Source: Strongylocentrotus purpuratus (taxonomy: Eukaryota > Echinodermata > Echinoidea > Camarodonta > Strongylocentrotidae). Taken from it: a stretch of DNA of 64,000 bases. Shown here in pieces: positions 34,418 through 44,852 of this stretch (position 1 is its first letter; each line of letters starts with the position of its first letter). The position numbers and the translations under genes were made by a program. The notes below the pieces were generated by a model. The model had not been told where the DNA came from and did not search any database. It worked only from the letters and a program-made list of their open reading frames with translations. The DNA lies in the NCBI RefSeq assembly GCF_000002235.5, contig NW_022145563.1:1169501-1233500 (forward strand), in the 5' to 3' direction.

Positions 34418-34673
34418 TACGTAGAGTTGCGTAGTGTTGCGTACCAACTACGCTGGCCTACGTTACTATATGCTGAGGGACGGAAAGGGGTACGCAAGAT
34501 GAACGAAAACAATTCAACATGTTTAATTTTTTTCGCGTACTTTCGGCGTAGAAACTTGACGCAGAAAGTACGCCTTTTTACGCAACACTACGCTACATGC
34601 CTACGCAACAGTACGCTACCCTACGCCAGATCGACAAAGCAGTAAAAGCTTTCCACACTACGAACTCTACGCA
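34418..34673. mobile_element. TACGC-word foldback element
   Basis: The left TACGTAGAGTTGCGTAGTGT and right ACACTACGAACTCTACGCAG are near inverted repeats. The body is crowded with TACGC and GCGTA words (about 15 in 256 bp). Non-coding; target duplication not resolved. Confidence 0.6.
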
Positions 34674-34709
34674 GTTCCAGTGGCTTAAAGAATAACTACC
34701 GGTACAGTT

Positions 34710-35140
34710 GGATCGTTTTTTTTATTTTTTTATGTAAGGCCAAATTAAAAAAAAAACATGTTTGGCGTCCTGTTTTTTCGAAAAATGGGAAGGAGGAGGC
34801 CCTTTTTTTTCTTTTTCTTCTTTCAAAATGACCGCTCGGTACATTTTCCCTGACATTCGGGCTATTTTTCAAGATGGCGGCCGACAATTTTTTTTTTTCT
34901 TTTTTAAAATCAGAAATACATTTTAGCAGTGCTTTTCATGTTTTTTTTTCTTCTTCTTCTTCAAAAAAAAAAAAATAGGTGGCGGCCCCCAAATAGGAAG
35001 CAGGCGGGGACGCAAAACATGTATATTTTTGTAATGGCCTGAATGGCAAATAAAGTTCTTGGTGGTTTTAATTTAGACAGTCTCTATATATCTATTTACA
35101 CCCCCCCCCCGCCCCCCTCTAGAATCCCGCGGATTTCCGC
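34710..35140. other. T-run and C-run rich stretch
   Basis: Several T runs and two TTCTTC tracts. CTCTAGAATCCCGCGGATTT followed by CCGCGGGTCC at 35,119 repeats a motif at 34,106 and looks like the end of another G/C-run MITE. No gene. Confidence 0.45.
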
Positions 35141-35159
35141 GGGTCCAGCTAGTTACAAG

Positions 35160-35402
35160 TATATTACGAGTGTAAGCGAATGCACCTCGAGTTAAAACGA
35201 ATCAGTGACAATTTGGAAAATTTGGAACTGCTCGCGACTTCGAGGAGAGTCGTGGAGAGTTGTAATGACTTACGACGAGCCATGCCGAGTTGTCGCGAGT
35301 TATCCCGAGTTACAAGAAGAGCTTGTCGTAAGTTATTGCGAGTGCCTCTGTGACGCAACTCGCCACAACTCGCCATAACTCGCCAATACAACTCGGCTTA
35401 GA
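35160..35402. mobile_element. CGAGTTG-word block
   Basis: About 20 CGAGT/ACTCG words, with plus-sense words on the left and complements (CAACTCGCC) on the right, which gives a loose foldback. Related to 30,332-30,527. Confidence 0.55.
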
Positions 35403-35419
35403 GGGAACCCTGCTTAATG

Positions 35420-35716
35420 CCTCAGTCACACCTTGCGTATTTGGCTTGCGTATTGCTGCGTATTTATGGCAAGCCGTTTGAACGTTTATTCCTATTTCTT
35501 GATATCAACAATTGAATTCTTGATATCAAGAAAAGAATTCTTGATATCAAAAAATCAACTTGATATCAAGAATTACCATTGCTTTACAACAAAAAATCAT
35601 TTCTTGATATCAAGAATTTAATTCTTGATATCAAGTAAAAGGAATAAATGTTAAAACGGCTTGCCATAAATACGCAGCAATATATGCAAGCCCAATATGC
35701 AAAGATGTGACTGAGG
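35420..35716. mobile_element. GATATC-word inverted-repeat MITE
   Basis: CCTCAGTCACACCTTGCGTA and the inverse ending TGTGACTGAGG form terminal repeats of about 80 bp (with GGCTTGC and TATGGCAAGCCGTTT). The centre has seven CTTGATATCAAG palindromes or half copies. The terminal CAGTCACA is shared with the Harbinger-derived element at 39,482. 297 bp, non-coding. Confidence 0.72.
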
Positions 35717-35889
35717 TACTACACACAAGTGGTCAGCCTTCTGGGTTGCATACACCGTCTACATTGACTATTAGATCTTTTAAGCCACTGTACTATTTGT
35801 AGCTACTTGCTCCCTCTATATAGAAAACAATGCCTAATCTCTTTTGATTCTCTTTTTCTCATGTTATTTGAGAGCTGAGTTGATGAGAT

Positions 35890-37184
35890 AGTCACCTGTA
35901 AGTGACCACCCTGGGTGGTCTAATCCCTCATAGCCAAACTAGTACAGACGAGCTTTAAGGAGTTCGAGTATGTCAGCTTTGCGAGCAGCTTCATTTGAAA
36001 CCACACTTCAATTACCACTTAAATGAAGCCCACTGATTTTGACACACAATCATGTGAATACTAGCTCACCTACTTCATTATTTTGTTTGGAAGATACATA
36101 ACATTGTAATTCAAACTGAGAAGTATTGATTGGTAAGTTTCAATCCCGTTACTTCAGTTATTCATCCGTTTTCTAAAATTATCCACAGATTATCCGTTGT
36201 TTACATTGACTAAACAGGTAAAACGTTTTAAAAAGTTGAATTGGTTAAAATTAGATACGAACATCAAAACATATATTGAAAGAGAACAGTGAAATTCTGT
36301 GAAAATTGTAACAAAGCTACTTATCAAAATTAATAGCAAAGACAAGAAATAAAAAGTATGTTGCAATTAAACATAAACTATATAATAAAATGTAATGAAA
36401 TAAATATAATAAATGTTAATCATACGTGTTCAAAAGGAATCTAAATTTTTAAAAAAATATATAAAACGGATTACTTAATTTTATTGTATACGTTGAAGTC
36501 GACTTTTTTTCTTGCACCCAATTTCATAAAATGCATGATTTCGTAATGAAAATGCTGTCTGTCGGTCAATTGTCACCAATTATTTTGTGCGTAGGAAAAC
36601 TGTGCATTCATCAGTCTTTAAGTGACATAAATCCTTACAATTCTGTTTAAGTTATACCAAAAAAAAAAGAACTCGGGGGAACCTGCTTTTTGTGTTGAGT
36701 GTGCATAAGGCTATCAAAAAGCCCACTGACTGTTTATGGGTCACTGTGACGTGACATGTTTGGTGTTTGGTCTCTAGGCCTATTAAAGATAGATTTAGTT
36801 CAAATCATTTAGTCTAGTTTTGTCAAATGTTGGCCTTAAATGAGTGATCGGGTCGTACCAACTTATCTATGAGCAAAGTCGGACAATAATAAAGTCTCGT
36901 TTTTATATAGCGCATAATAATAAAATCTCTCTCATTATCTGTATATATAAGGCTTCCAAGTGGTAAAATAATAATCAGTGTATTTAATACAATAAACGCA
37001 GTACCCGGATGACGGATCAATAATTTGTGTCTTATTGCTCTGTCATCCGGGAACTTCAACTGTCGATACAATATTGCTTGATTATCGAGTCAAATGTTGT
37101 TTATTTCGCTAGTGAGACTGATATAGATAATAATAATATTCTATGGTTTTGTTTTCGTGTGATATTACATAAATATTGTCATAG
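35890..37184. other. Duplicated AT-rich block, copy B (partner 15,060-16,325)
   Basis: Close match to copy A with small indels. No gene supported. Confidence 0.5.
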
Positions 37185-37345
37185 CATCTGAGGAACTAAC
37201 ACTTCAACAAGCTCTGCTTCTAGTTAGTTCCTCTTTTCTCGTGCTTTTTCTATTATATTTGTCGTTTCATTGCATATTTTTGTAATATAATTATTCATTG
37301 TATTATGTTTTGCATGAGAAATTAGATAATTTGAATCAATTGAAT
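37185..37345 (+). mobile_element. LINE-like 3' tail, copy B, second occurrence
   Basis: Same module as 16,328-16,488. Confidence 0.5.
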
Positions 37346-37681
37346 ACATTCTTGTATCCCACTCAAAGCCATCCCATATTATATAAATATTAGATGAAAA
37401 TCGATAACTATACCGTTCAGCCAATGATACGCCAATTTTATTGACTTGCTTTTTGACTAAATAGGACCAATATTTTTTTAGCCAATGGGCAAAACGTATA
37501 TGGAGACAATAATGACCTATTTCTAACAATTATTAGCCTCTAAAATTGGCCCAATGTATTTGCCACTTGGAATTAGCCCAATATTGACCTAAGTTTGTGT
37601 CTGCTGACTTAGTCTTGGACCAAGACGTCAGGGAACGATGGCGATGGTTGCATGTTTGCGAATCTGTATGAAAACGTATCC

Positions 37682-37918
37682 GGACACCTACCCCATTGAC
37701 ATCCACCCCGGATAACCACCCCCAGTCAGTTCCCTCTAGAACAACTACCCCCTAGGGCAACCACCATCTAGGACGACTACCTCCCACCCCCCCCCCCCCC
37801 CCGGAGCCTACCCCCCGGAAAAATAACCCCTAGGATAGTTGTCCTAGAGGATGGTTGTCTGGGGGTAGTTATCCGAGTGGTAGTTATCCGGGGTTGGATG
37901 TCCAGGGGGTAGGTGTTC
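37682..37918. mobile_element. Foldback of GGACA/TTGTCC words, copy B
   Basis: Orthologue of 16,825-17,095, shorter by about 34 bp through loss in the homopolymer centre. Confidence 0.62.
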
Positions 37919-38329
37919 TACAACCTTCGGGGCATGGCAACTTTATGTAGGCCTACATTAGACTGTTGTTGCAAATATCAATATCTTCGTATACCGGTAG
38001 GCGCGAGCGTTGGGGGATATCACTACGTTGCATATCTAATTACCATGCTTGATCACCACACTTTACTGTTCAAATTCTCTCTCTAAAAAAAAATAAAAAA
38101 AAACGTCCATGGTGAAGACATGTTGTGAAGGTACAGAGTGTGGGCAATTTTATTAATGCCCGAAAAAATGATGTGTATTATTTGTTTTACTTGTATGATT
38201 TGTTTTATAAAATGATGTTTTATAACATGATTTTGATAATGACCGGTCATTATCCAAATTACGCGTTATGCAAAATAAATGCCAGGTCACGTGTATGCTC
38301 TAAACCAATCATTTGATTATGATCCACAT

Positions 38330-38755
38330 CATCATCTTATAATGCTCACTACCCCTCCCCCTCGCTTATCCACAGGCTGATTCGCCGCTAGTTGGCAACC
38401 CTAAGAATCCCCCCTTTAAAGAAAAGCAAGTTGTACGGGCTTGACTACGTACATGTACTTACCATTAAGGAAATCTTCACACAATTCTTTAAAAGTTAAA
38501 CTTTATGTGAACCCAGTAATTTGAATAAAAAAGTGGTTAATTAGCCAAAATTAATTAGTAAAGCTACCCATCCCTTCGTGAAAATGAAAATCTCCTTTTT
38601 CAAGCATTTCCGGGCAATCTGTTTTGTACGTGTTCGTGCGGACATGTGCTATAATTATTTCACTATCAAAATTTGGAACAAGAATATTACCCGTGAAATC
38701 AAGGCTACCGCGTAACCTTTTTCAGGACCATGATAAAACAAAAGCTTGTTGGGCA
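38330..38755. other. Copy B-specific 425-bp insertion upstream of gene B
   Basis: Copy A reads CCACAT|TCGTTGACC across this site (near 17,498), while B has 425 extra bases between. CAT lies on both sides, a weak 3-bp duplication. There are no inverted ends that I can see. It could equally be a deletion from A. Confidence 0.5.
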
Positions 38756-38976
38756 TTCGTTGACCAATTTTCGTTGTACTTGTCAGTTGCCACATGTTTT
38801 GTGCATACATTGGTCACAGACAGGAAAAACACACGGTGATGAGAGGGGAGTAGAAAGTTAGCCATTCACACAAGAGACGTAATATGTTGTTACTTAAAGA
38901 AGTTACGGTTGGGAATTTAAAATATCTTTTGCTGTTTGTTTTAACATTTGTATCATGTTTATCTTTATTTCCTCAG

Positions 38977-39019
38977 AAAGCTGCCGTCGAAATTTGGCGA
39001 GTTCAGGATTGAAACGTTG
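38977..39019 (+). other. Non-coding first exon of Cys-rich gene B (predicted)
   Basis: A 43-nt orthologue of 17,719-17,761 with the same TTTCCTCAG acceptor and GTAAGCTCT donor. The intron to the acceptor at 41,232 is stretched to 2.2 kb by the 39,482-41,037 insertion. Confidence 0.5.
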
Positions 39020-39037
39020 GTAAGCTCTGTTGGTTTA

Positions 39038-39278
39038 CAGGGTGACGCAAAAATTGGAAACCCGAAAACGAAGGATATTAAAAAGAAACGATAGGATATC
39101 TTGATTACACACCTTCATGCTTGCCTGAACAAAATTGTCTTAAAAAGTGTGTGTCAAAAATCCCTTGCGCCACTTTGGCGTTAAACCTGAGTACATCCGG
39201 ACAAAAAATAGGCCGGCTCAAGGGACACGTCACAATATCCTTTCGTTTTTTTCGGTTTCCTTTTGGGGGGACACCCTG
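39038..39278. mobile_element. CAGGGTG...CACCCTG MITE with TA flanks, copy B
   Basis: Same insertion as 17,780-18,018 with a few substitutions. Confidence 0.75.
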
Positions 39279-39813
39279 TATTATGTAGGCCTGTGCAAAT
39301 ATATTTGCTTTCTTGCTTTTTAAAATAAGAACAAGAACCCGGAATGCCTATGGGTGATGTTTTCATAAGTGAACATGACGAGGTGAACTTTTTTTAAAAT
39401 TTAAATAATTAACAGGAGCTGGTTTAAGGCAAGCTTCGGAGTTAATTTCGGTTACACGCAATTCGATAGTGTTATAGTCTATGCTACAGTCACACGGCCA
39501 TGTTACGGACCTGCGGATGCCTGCGTATATTTGGATAATGAAAATGCGTAATTTTTAACCCCAATACGGAAATTTGAGCAAAAGTTACCTATATTCTGCG
39601 GACGATACGGATTAGTAATACGAATGTTACGTATGAATTACGGATGTTACGGGTAAAACCTGCGGATGAACCCATCCGCTGCCAACCCGCTGACACATGT
39701 TACTGACGACTTACGGATGACTTACGGACGATACGGATGACTTACGGACGATACGGATAAGTTACGCTCGTGTCTGCGCATGTCGGCTTCCTCTGGCGTC
39801 CGCACCATCCGCA

Positions 39814-39848
39814 TATAAACCCACGTGGATCGGAGCTTGCTTCAGTCG
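39814..39848 (+). promoter_or_regulatory. Possible TATA/initiator promoter inside the Harbinger-derived element
   Basis: TATAAA at 39,814-39,819 is followed 27 bp later by TTCAGTCGC, an initiator-like TCAGT. This is the usual TATA-to-start spacing, and an ATG-led frame begins at 39,925. The match may be fortuitous. Confidence 0.4.
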
Positions 39849-39924
39849 CATTTCATCAAGTCTGAGATCTAGTTCCAGTTATTCAACAGTTTCTTCTCCA
39901 TCTTTTTGGACTTTCGTGTGCATC

Positions 39925-40164
39925 ATGTCTGGCAGAAGAAGTAGCAGAAAAACCAGGAAGAATCCTCCAGTGAGTGAGCAGCCACAACAGCCTCCCCAGG
40001 CAGAGGAAGAGGCTCAAAAGGTAGAAGAAGAGGGACCATCCCTGGCAGAGCTGACGGTTCCCCCACCCCCCCCCCCCCCAAAGATGACCGTGGCAAGGGA
40101 CGTGGAAAAAAAGGGCAAGGCAAGGGACAAGAGGAAGCGTAGAGGTAAAAAACATCTCTTATGA
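39925..40164 (+). pseudogene. Plus-strand frame of the Harbinger-derived element (possible accessory-protein first exon)
   Basis: MSGRRSSRKTRKNPPVSEQP begins after an open leader. An acidic Glu stretch, a run of seven Pro coded by the C run, and a basic end (KARDKRKRRGKK) follow. A GT donor-like AGAG|GTAAAA lies at 40,145. Harbinger elements usually carry a second gene for a Myb/SANT DNA-binding protein, and this could be its first exon, but no Myb residues are present. The assignment is inference. Confidence 0.4.
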
Positions 40165-40525
40165 TGCGGGTGAAGTTGCGGAAGCCCTGAACATCCTCAT
40201 TGCGTAGCAGGTGCATCAGGTTACCATAGGCACCCTGGTGTGGTCGCAATGTGATCCAGTGACGAACCCAACACATCCTCTCTTTTCTCCTTTCAAGGAT
40301 GGCTTGCATCTTGGCCATCAGGATCTTCATCTGCATCTGATTGTGTTGGATGGCCATCAAACAATCCAGCAACACAAGGCGGCGTTCTCTCTCCATCTTG
40401 AGTGACCTGTGAAAGTCTACAGTTGAAGAACTGACAATGATGAGGATGCTGGCAGCATCCAGGGTTGCATACCCAAGTGAAGACCATTTGGCATGGGCGA
40501 CATCCGCCGAAATGAAAGAAGACAT
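40150..40525 (-). pseudogene. PIF/Harbinger transposase N-terminal fragment
   Basis: On the minus strand the frame contains LLDCLMAIQHNQMQMKILMA, then ERRKERMCWVRHWITLRPHQ, GAYGNLMHLLRNEDVQGFRN and FTRI. This is the conserved N-terminal block of HARBI1-type transposases (W-x-R-x-W ... RR-x-x-GAY ... L ... ED-x-x-FRNF-x-R). Homology stops near 40,150, where the plus-strand frame begins, so the helix-turn-helix and DDE domains have been deleted. The frame is open for 125 codons upstream of the junction. It is a transposon relic and not a host gene. Confidence 0.82.
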
Positions 40526-41307
40526 AGGTAAAAATTCCGCATATTATCCGTATCTCAACCGTAACATACATATCCAATCCGTAACATCCGTATCCCATCC
40601 GTAATATTCGTATCCCATCCGCAAGCATACGCAATTACCGCAAGTCCTATCGTAAGATCCGCAATATATATGTCAAAAATACGTTAAACATACGTAACTC
40701 CTACGTAATAGTGTTTACGTACCCCTATGTATCCGCAGGCATCCGCACACCCGACAAAGTGTGCGGATCAGTTACGTATCTAACGTATCCTGCGGATGAG
40801 TTTACGTATTTTACGTATGGATAACGTATATTCTGCGGATGCTTACGTATATTTCATCCGCAGCAAAATTTTGAGATTTTCGAAATTCCGCTGCGGATCT
40901 GCGTATGTCTGCGGATCCTGCGGATTGAATTACGGATGGATACGGATGCTTACGGATGATACGGATCCTTGCGGATGCTTACGGACTTTTATCCGTAAGC
41001 ATCCGCAGCTACCGTAAGTGGCCGTGTGACTGTGCCATACGGTGATTCTCTTGAATTTAGATTATTTTTCCAGTCAACTGTGGACAGACTTGCATTAAAC
41101 CTTGAGTTCCATAATCCAGTTTAACATTATGTTATTGTTCAAAACAAATATGGGTCTGGGTGGTAATATTTTGCGTTTTATCGTTATATTTTTAGCAGTA
41201 CATTATATTTTTTTACAGATTTCTGTTTCCAGTCATTGCTGCAAAGTTTTGAGAACGGCACCCCTTGCTTCACAATCAAACTAATCACGTAACCTGCGGA
41301 AACGAAA

Positions 41308-41739
41308 ATGGGTGGCGCAAACTCAATACCTGGACTGGAGACATGGTACCCAAACGCCAAAGAAAAGGACTGTAAGTGTGCGAAATGTGGCGTGACACTC
41401 CTCTGTGAGTTGGTAGCCTGCATGGGGCAGCAAACGTATGCATTTATGAAGCAGGCTGTGGGAAAAGAAACCATCAAAATTTCGAAGAATGTTGGTGTGG
41501 GTTTCGGTCCGAAGGGACCGACAGGCAGCGCTTCGTCTGGGGGGGAGGTAGTCATCGAAAAGGGCGAGTGGCTCATCACTTACCTCCGTAGATTAGATTC
41601 CAAGCACATGTGCACCGATTGTTTCAGGAAAACCTTTCCAAAAGAGTTCGCGGGTATTCTCCTTTCATCTGTTGGAAAGGCCAAAGTGATTAATTCGCAG
41701 TACGAATGGCTTAAAATGAGCTACGGAACGACGAAGTGA
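41308..41739 (+). CDS. Unrecognised Cys-rich protein, 143 aa, copy B
   Basis: Paralogue of the 142-residue protein at 18,484. All seven Cys (22, 24, 27, 33, 38, 102, 105), the MGGANS myristoylation-type start and the Gly-rich segment are kept. By eye there are about 14 replacements: L51V, V56I, T57K, K61N, a cluster between 73 and 85, S109T, H135L and T136K, plus one extra C-terminal Lys because the stop codon moved by one codon. Residues 1-50 are identical and differ only by synonymous changes, as expected under constraint. The acceptor TTTCCAG at 41,232 and AATAAA at 42,036 are kept. Its intron carries a 1.56-kb Harbinger-derived insert that copy A lacks, so the two genes may differ in expression. 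Function unknown. Confidence 0.72.
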   Translation: MGGANSIPGLETWYPNAKEKDCKCAKCGVTLLCELVACMGQQTYAFMKQAVGKETIKISKNVGVGFGPKGPTGSASSGGEVVIEKGEWLITYLRRLDSKHMCTDCFRKTFPKEFAGILLSSVGKAKVINSQYEWLKMSYGTTK

Positions 41740-42055
41740 TTTCTGAATTCGTTTATCTATCATGTTGCACGTAGGCATACATCCTTCTTTAATTCCGAAT
41801 CAAGTTAGGTAAAACGTTGTCATGTAAAGTAAACGATTGTTGTTATCATGTGGGTTCATGTTTAATATAGATAATGCATTGACAACGTGATGGCTATTTT
41901 ACAGCACACAACGAAAACAAACATTCTGTATCCCCTAGGACACCATTTAAATCCACAAGTGAATCACTTTATCATCGTAATTGTCTTTGGAATGGGGTAA
42001 TTTTGGGTGTTCAGAGTCATAAATGGATATGCAAGAATAAAGCGCTTTTCTAATT
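41740..42055 (+). other. 3' UTR and poly(A) signal of gene B (predicted)
   Basis: AATAAA at 42,036-42,041 in sequence collinear with copy A. Confidence 0.5.
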
Positions 42056-42224
42056 TTGTTATGCAATGGGTTTTCGCTGTGGTTGTCTGGTTGATATAAG
42101 GTAAGATAAGCAAGTACCGGAGGTTCCTTTTAATTATTTTAATCCTTTATCTTCTGATTTGAAGGTTTTTGTATTAATTCAACACAACATTTATAATCTT
42201 AAGGTTGCTCTATCCGAGTTGGTT

Positions 42225-43790
42225 TTTTTAATGATAATGACATTATATATACGGATCAACCTGTTAAATATTTATGAGTACATGCAGGCGAAAATAGGAA
42301 ACTGTTACAAGATTTAAACTTGAACGTAAGAATAGATAAAATTCGAAATTTATTAAATATGTGTAAAATTATGAAATCTTACGTTTTAAGGTAGAATAAT
42401 GGTTTTTAAAATGTTAGCGGCGTCACAATTTGTGCATACCGCAACTGATGTTCCAGTACCAAAACACATTTTACATATATTGAATAAACTATTGTTTTGT
42501 TTCTTATGGAATTCCCAAGAAGAAGAAAAATTAAACGTTATGTAATTATAAATGATATCGAAAATGGTGATTGAATACGATTTATATTGCTAGTAAAATA
42601 TCTTCACTTCATTTGTCATGGATATCTGTAATTGGAAAAATATGTTTAGATACTGGTCAGATAAAATAGGGGATTTGCCACTTTGTTTACAGTTCAATTG
42701 TAATATAAAAGATATGAATGTATTATGCTCTAAACATAATTTGCCAGAATTGTATGTAGACCTTTTTTGTACTTGGTCAGAACTAAGATTCATTGATATG
42801 TTTAAAGCAAGAAACATTCCAAATGAAATTATTTGGAAAAAATAGTAACATTATCTTTACGAAAAAAATATTGTTTTATCGAGAATGGCAAGATGCCGTC
42901 TTATTGAAAATTCATTTATTGATTACAAATGGTATTTTGAAGGATTCTTCATTAATTAATAAAAAGTGAACGCACAACAGCTCCTATTTGATTTTAAAAT
43001 TTAAAGAAAGCATTTCCGCAATGTTTGTTAGATAGATTGAGTGATGTCAATGATTTTTGAAGATGAATGTGATATTTCGAATCTTATAGAAATAGAAACA
43101 GGGGATAAAGTAAATGTTTTTGTTTTGAAAGTGAAAGATTACTATCGCTTGTTAATACGGATGAAGTTTAAAAAAACAATTGTCATTTATTTGTGGAATT
43201 CCTTTCTAGATTTAGGTGATGACTTTGTTTGGAAGGATGTATTTTCATTCAAATTAAAGCAAATTCGTAATAATAAAGTTAAACAGTTTAATTTCAAGAT
43301 GATTCACAGGTTTATTGCCTCAAAGGAAAATGTACATGAGTGGCAAAATGTGAATAATTATTTATGCAACACTTGTTGACAATTTGATTCACTTTATGTT
43401 ATATTGCAAGGATGTGATTATTTTTTGGAAAATGATATGTAATTTGATATTTCACATATTCCACGTAGAAATACAAATAAACCAACATATATCAGTTGTG
43501 TCTAAGGACATATAGGCCTATATTCTTCTGAATATTATTTTTGATTATGCGCAATATGCAATTTAGGATTGTCAATGGTTCTGTTTTTTACCCACATGCT
43601 TTGCTTTTTCAATACAAGTCGTTGCTAAGATTGTTTTTAAGGTAATAAGGAATTAATACTAAGCTGGAAGAATTGTTGAATATACTTTAATATTTAGCCA
43701 ATGTTATTTTTCACTCAATCACTGAGTAATTCATGTAAATTATCATGTATTGAAATTATGGAAATAAAGACCATGCTTGAGGATTCTAAT
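42225..43790 (+). mobile_element. Dead LINE 3' fragment related to L1/Tx1, copy B
   Basis: Orthologue of 19,780-21,425 with more frame breaks. It keeps thumb-type sequence and the C-terminal DFVWKDVFSFKLKQIRNNKV, FNFKMIHRFIASKENVHEW and NYLCNTC. A frame of 112 codons (43,041-43,379) covers the C-terminal part. The 445 bp just upstream in copy A (19,440-19,885), including the KINSNKTE motif, are missing here. Confidence 0.72.
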
Positions 43791-43817
43791 CTTCATTCCG
43801 TTTCTGTTTAATTTTGT

Positions 43818-43850
43818 ATGTATATATATATATATATATATATATAAACT
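43818..43850. repeat. TA microsatellite
   Basis: About 14 TA units, longer than the copy A locus at 21,460. Confidence 0.85.
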
Positions 43851-43984
43851 TCTACTGAGTCCCAATTCGTCCTAACTTTAAAACGAAGTGGGCCTACGCC
43901 CAAACCGGGTGAATTGTTTTCACTCTTCATTCCAACAGAATCTGACATGCATTATGCATACATGACATACCTACACTGGGAGAT

Positions 43985-43986
43985 GA

Positions 43987-44019
<33 letters not shown>

Positions 44020-44030
44020 AAAAGAGAGAT
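43985..44030 (+). repeat. GA microsatellite
   Basis: GAGA tract, expanded relative to copy A. Confidence 0.85.
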
Positions 44031-44052
44031 GGGGAGGAAGATGAAGTAATAA

Positions 44053-44200
44053 TGTGATTTGATTTGATTTGATTTGATTTATTTATTCTGTTTGATTTTC
44101 TTTTTCTTTTGCATTTTGCAAATATATAACAAACAAAACATTGCAAATTTTACACATTACAAAAGAATATAATGTCGAATAAAGTAACTAATCGAAACCA
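44053..44200 (-). mobile_element. Possible LINE tail, minus strand, copy B
   Basis: Orthologue of 21,683-21,830 with one more ATCAA unit. Confidence 0.35.
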
Positions 44201-44374
44201 TCCAACAGGAGGGTTGACAAAGTAAGCAAAGCTTGATAGCATGACTACCCTCAATGGATACATAATAATACGAATATGGTGAAACAAATATTGGTAAAAG
44301 GGGAGAGAGAGAGAGAGTTGAGAGAGAGAGAGAGAGAGAGAGGGGGAGGAGGGAGAGGGGGAAGGAGAGAGTGG

Positions 44375-44810
44375 AGTGAGGAAACTATGAATTCCTAGAA
44401 TCCATTGAGATGTAGGCCCTATATTAATCGTTTATAATATACCAATCTCTCCTGCAGACCCGTTTGAATATCTAAGTTAGATGTGAAAAAACGTGGTGAA
44501 ACTTCAAACATATGATTTAAACTTTTACGATATCCTGCCACCAACCCCTCCAACCCTACCCTATCCCTCCCCTCCTCCCCCCCCCCTCTCTCTCTCTCTC
44601 TGAAGTGAGGAAACTATGAATTACTAGAATCCATTGAGATGTAGGCCCTATATTAATCGTTTATAATATACCAATCTCTCCTGCAGACCCGTGTTGAATA
44701 TCTAAGTTAGATGTGAAAAAACGTGGTGAAACTTCAAACATATGATTTAAACTTTTACGATATCCTGCCACCAACCCCTCCAACCCTACCCTATCCCTCC
44801 CCTCCTCCCC

Positions 44811-44832
<22 letters not shown>
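44375..44832 (+). repeat. Local tandem duplication, 229 bp twice, copy B only
   Basis: 44,375-44,603 and 44,604-44,832 are nearly identical (AGTGAGGAAACTATGAATT ... C run, CT run). Copy A has one copy (21,977-22,170), so this duplication came after the 22-kb one, probably through the flanking GA/CT tracts. Confidence 0.88.

Positions 44833-44849
<17 letters not shown>

Positions 44850-44852
<3 letters not shown>

Larger units (their letters stand above)
39482..41037. mobile_element. Harbinger-derived element in the intron of gene B
   Basis: The ends TGCTACAGTCACACGGCCA and TGGCCGTGTGACTGTGCCA are inverted repeats flanked by TA (39,480-39,481 and 41,038-41,039). Copy A has the empty site GTCTAAGGTG at 18,220. 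The outer 400 bp on each side are packed with TACGGATG and GCGGATCC-like words. The centre holds a PIF/Harbinger transposase N-terminal fragment on the minus strand and a short Ser/Arg/Pro-rich frame on the plus strand. It is internally deleted: no DDE domain remains. Confidence 0.85.
22700..44850. repeat. Segmental duplication, copy B (about 22 kb)
   Basis: Direct tandem partner of 1-22,400. It lacks the material at A 130-3,400 and instead carries private insertions at about 25,025-26,546, 26,773-27,164, 29,100-29,253, 30,332-30,527, 30,768-35,880, 38,330-38,755 and 39,482-41,037. Homology fades in the CT microsatellite near 44,850. Both copies sit in the same continuous sequence, which argues against their being two alleles, although a haplotype-joining assembly error cannot be excluded from sequence alone. 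Confidence 0.88.
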
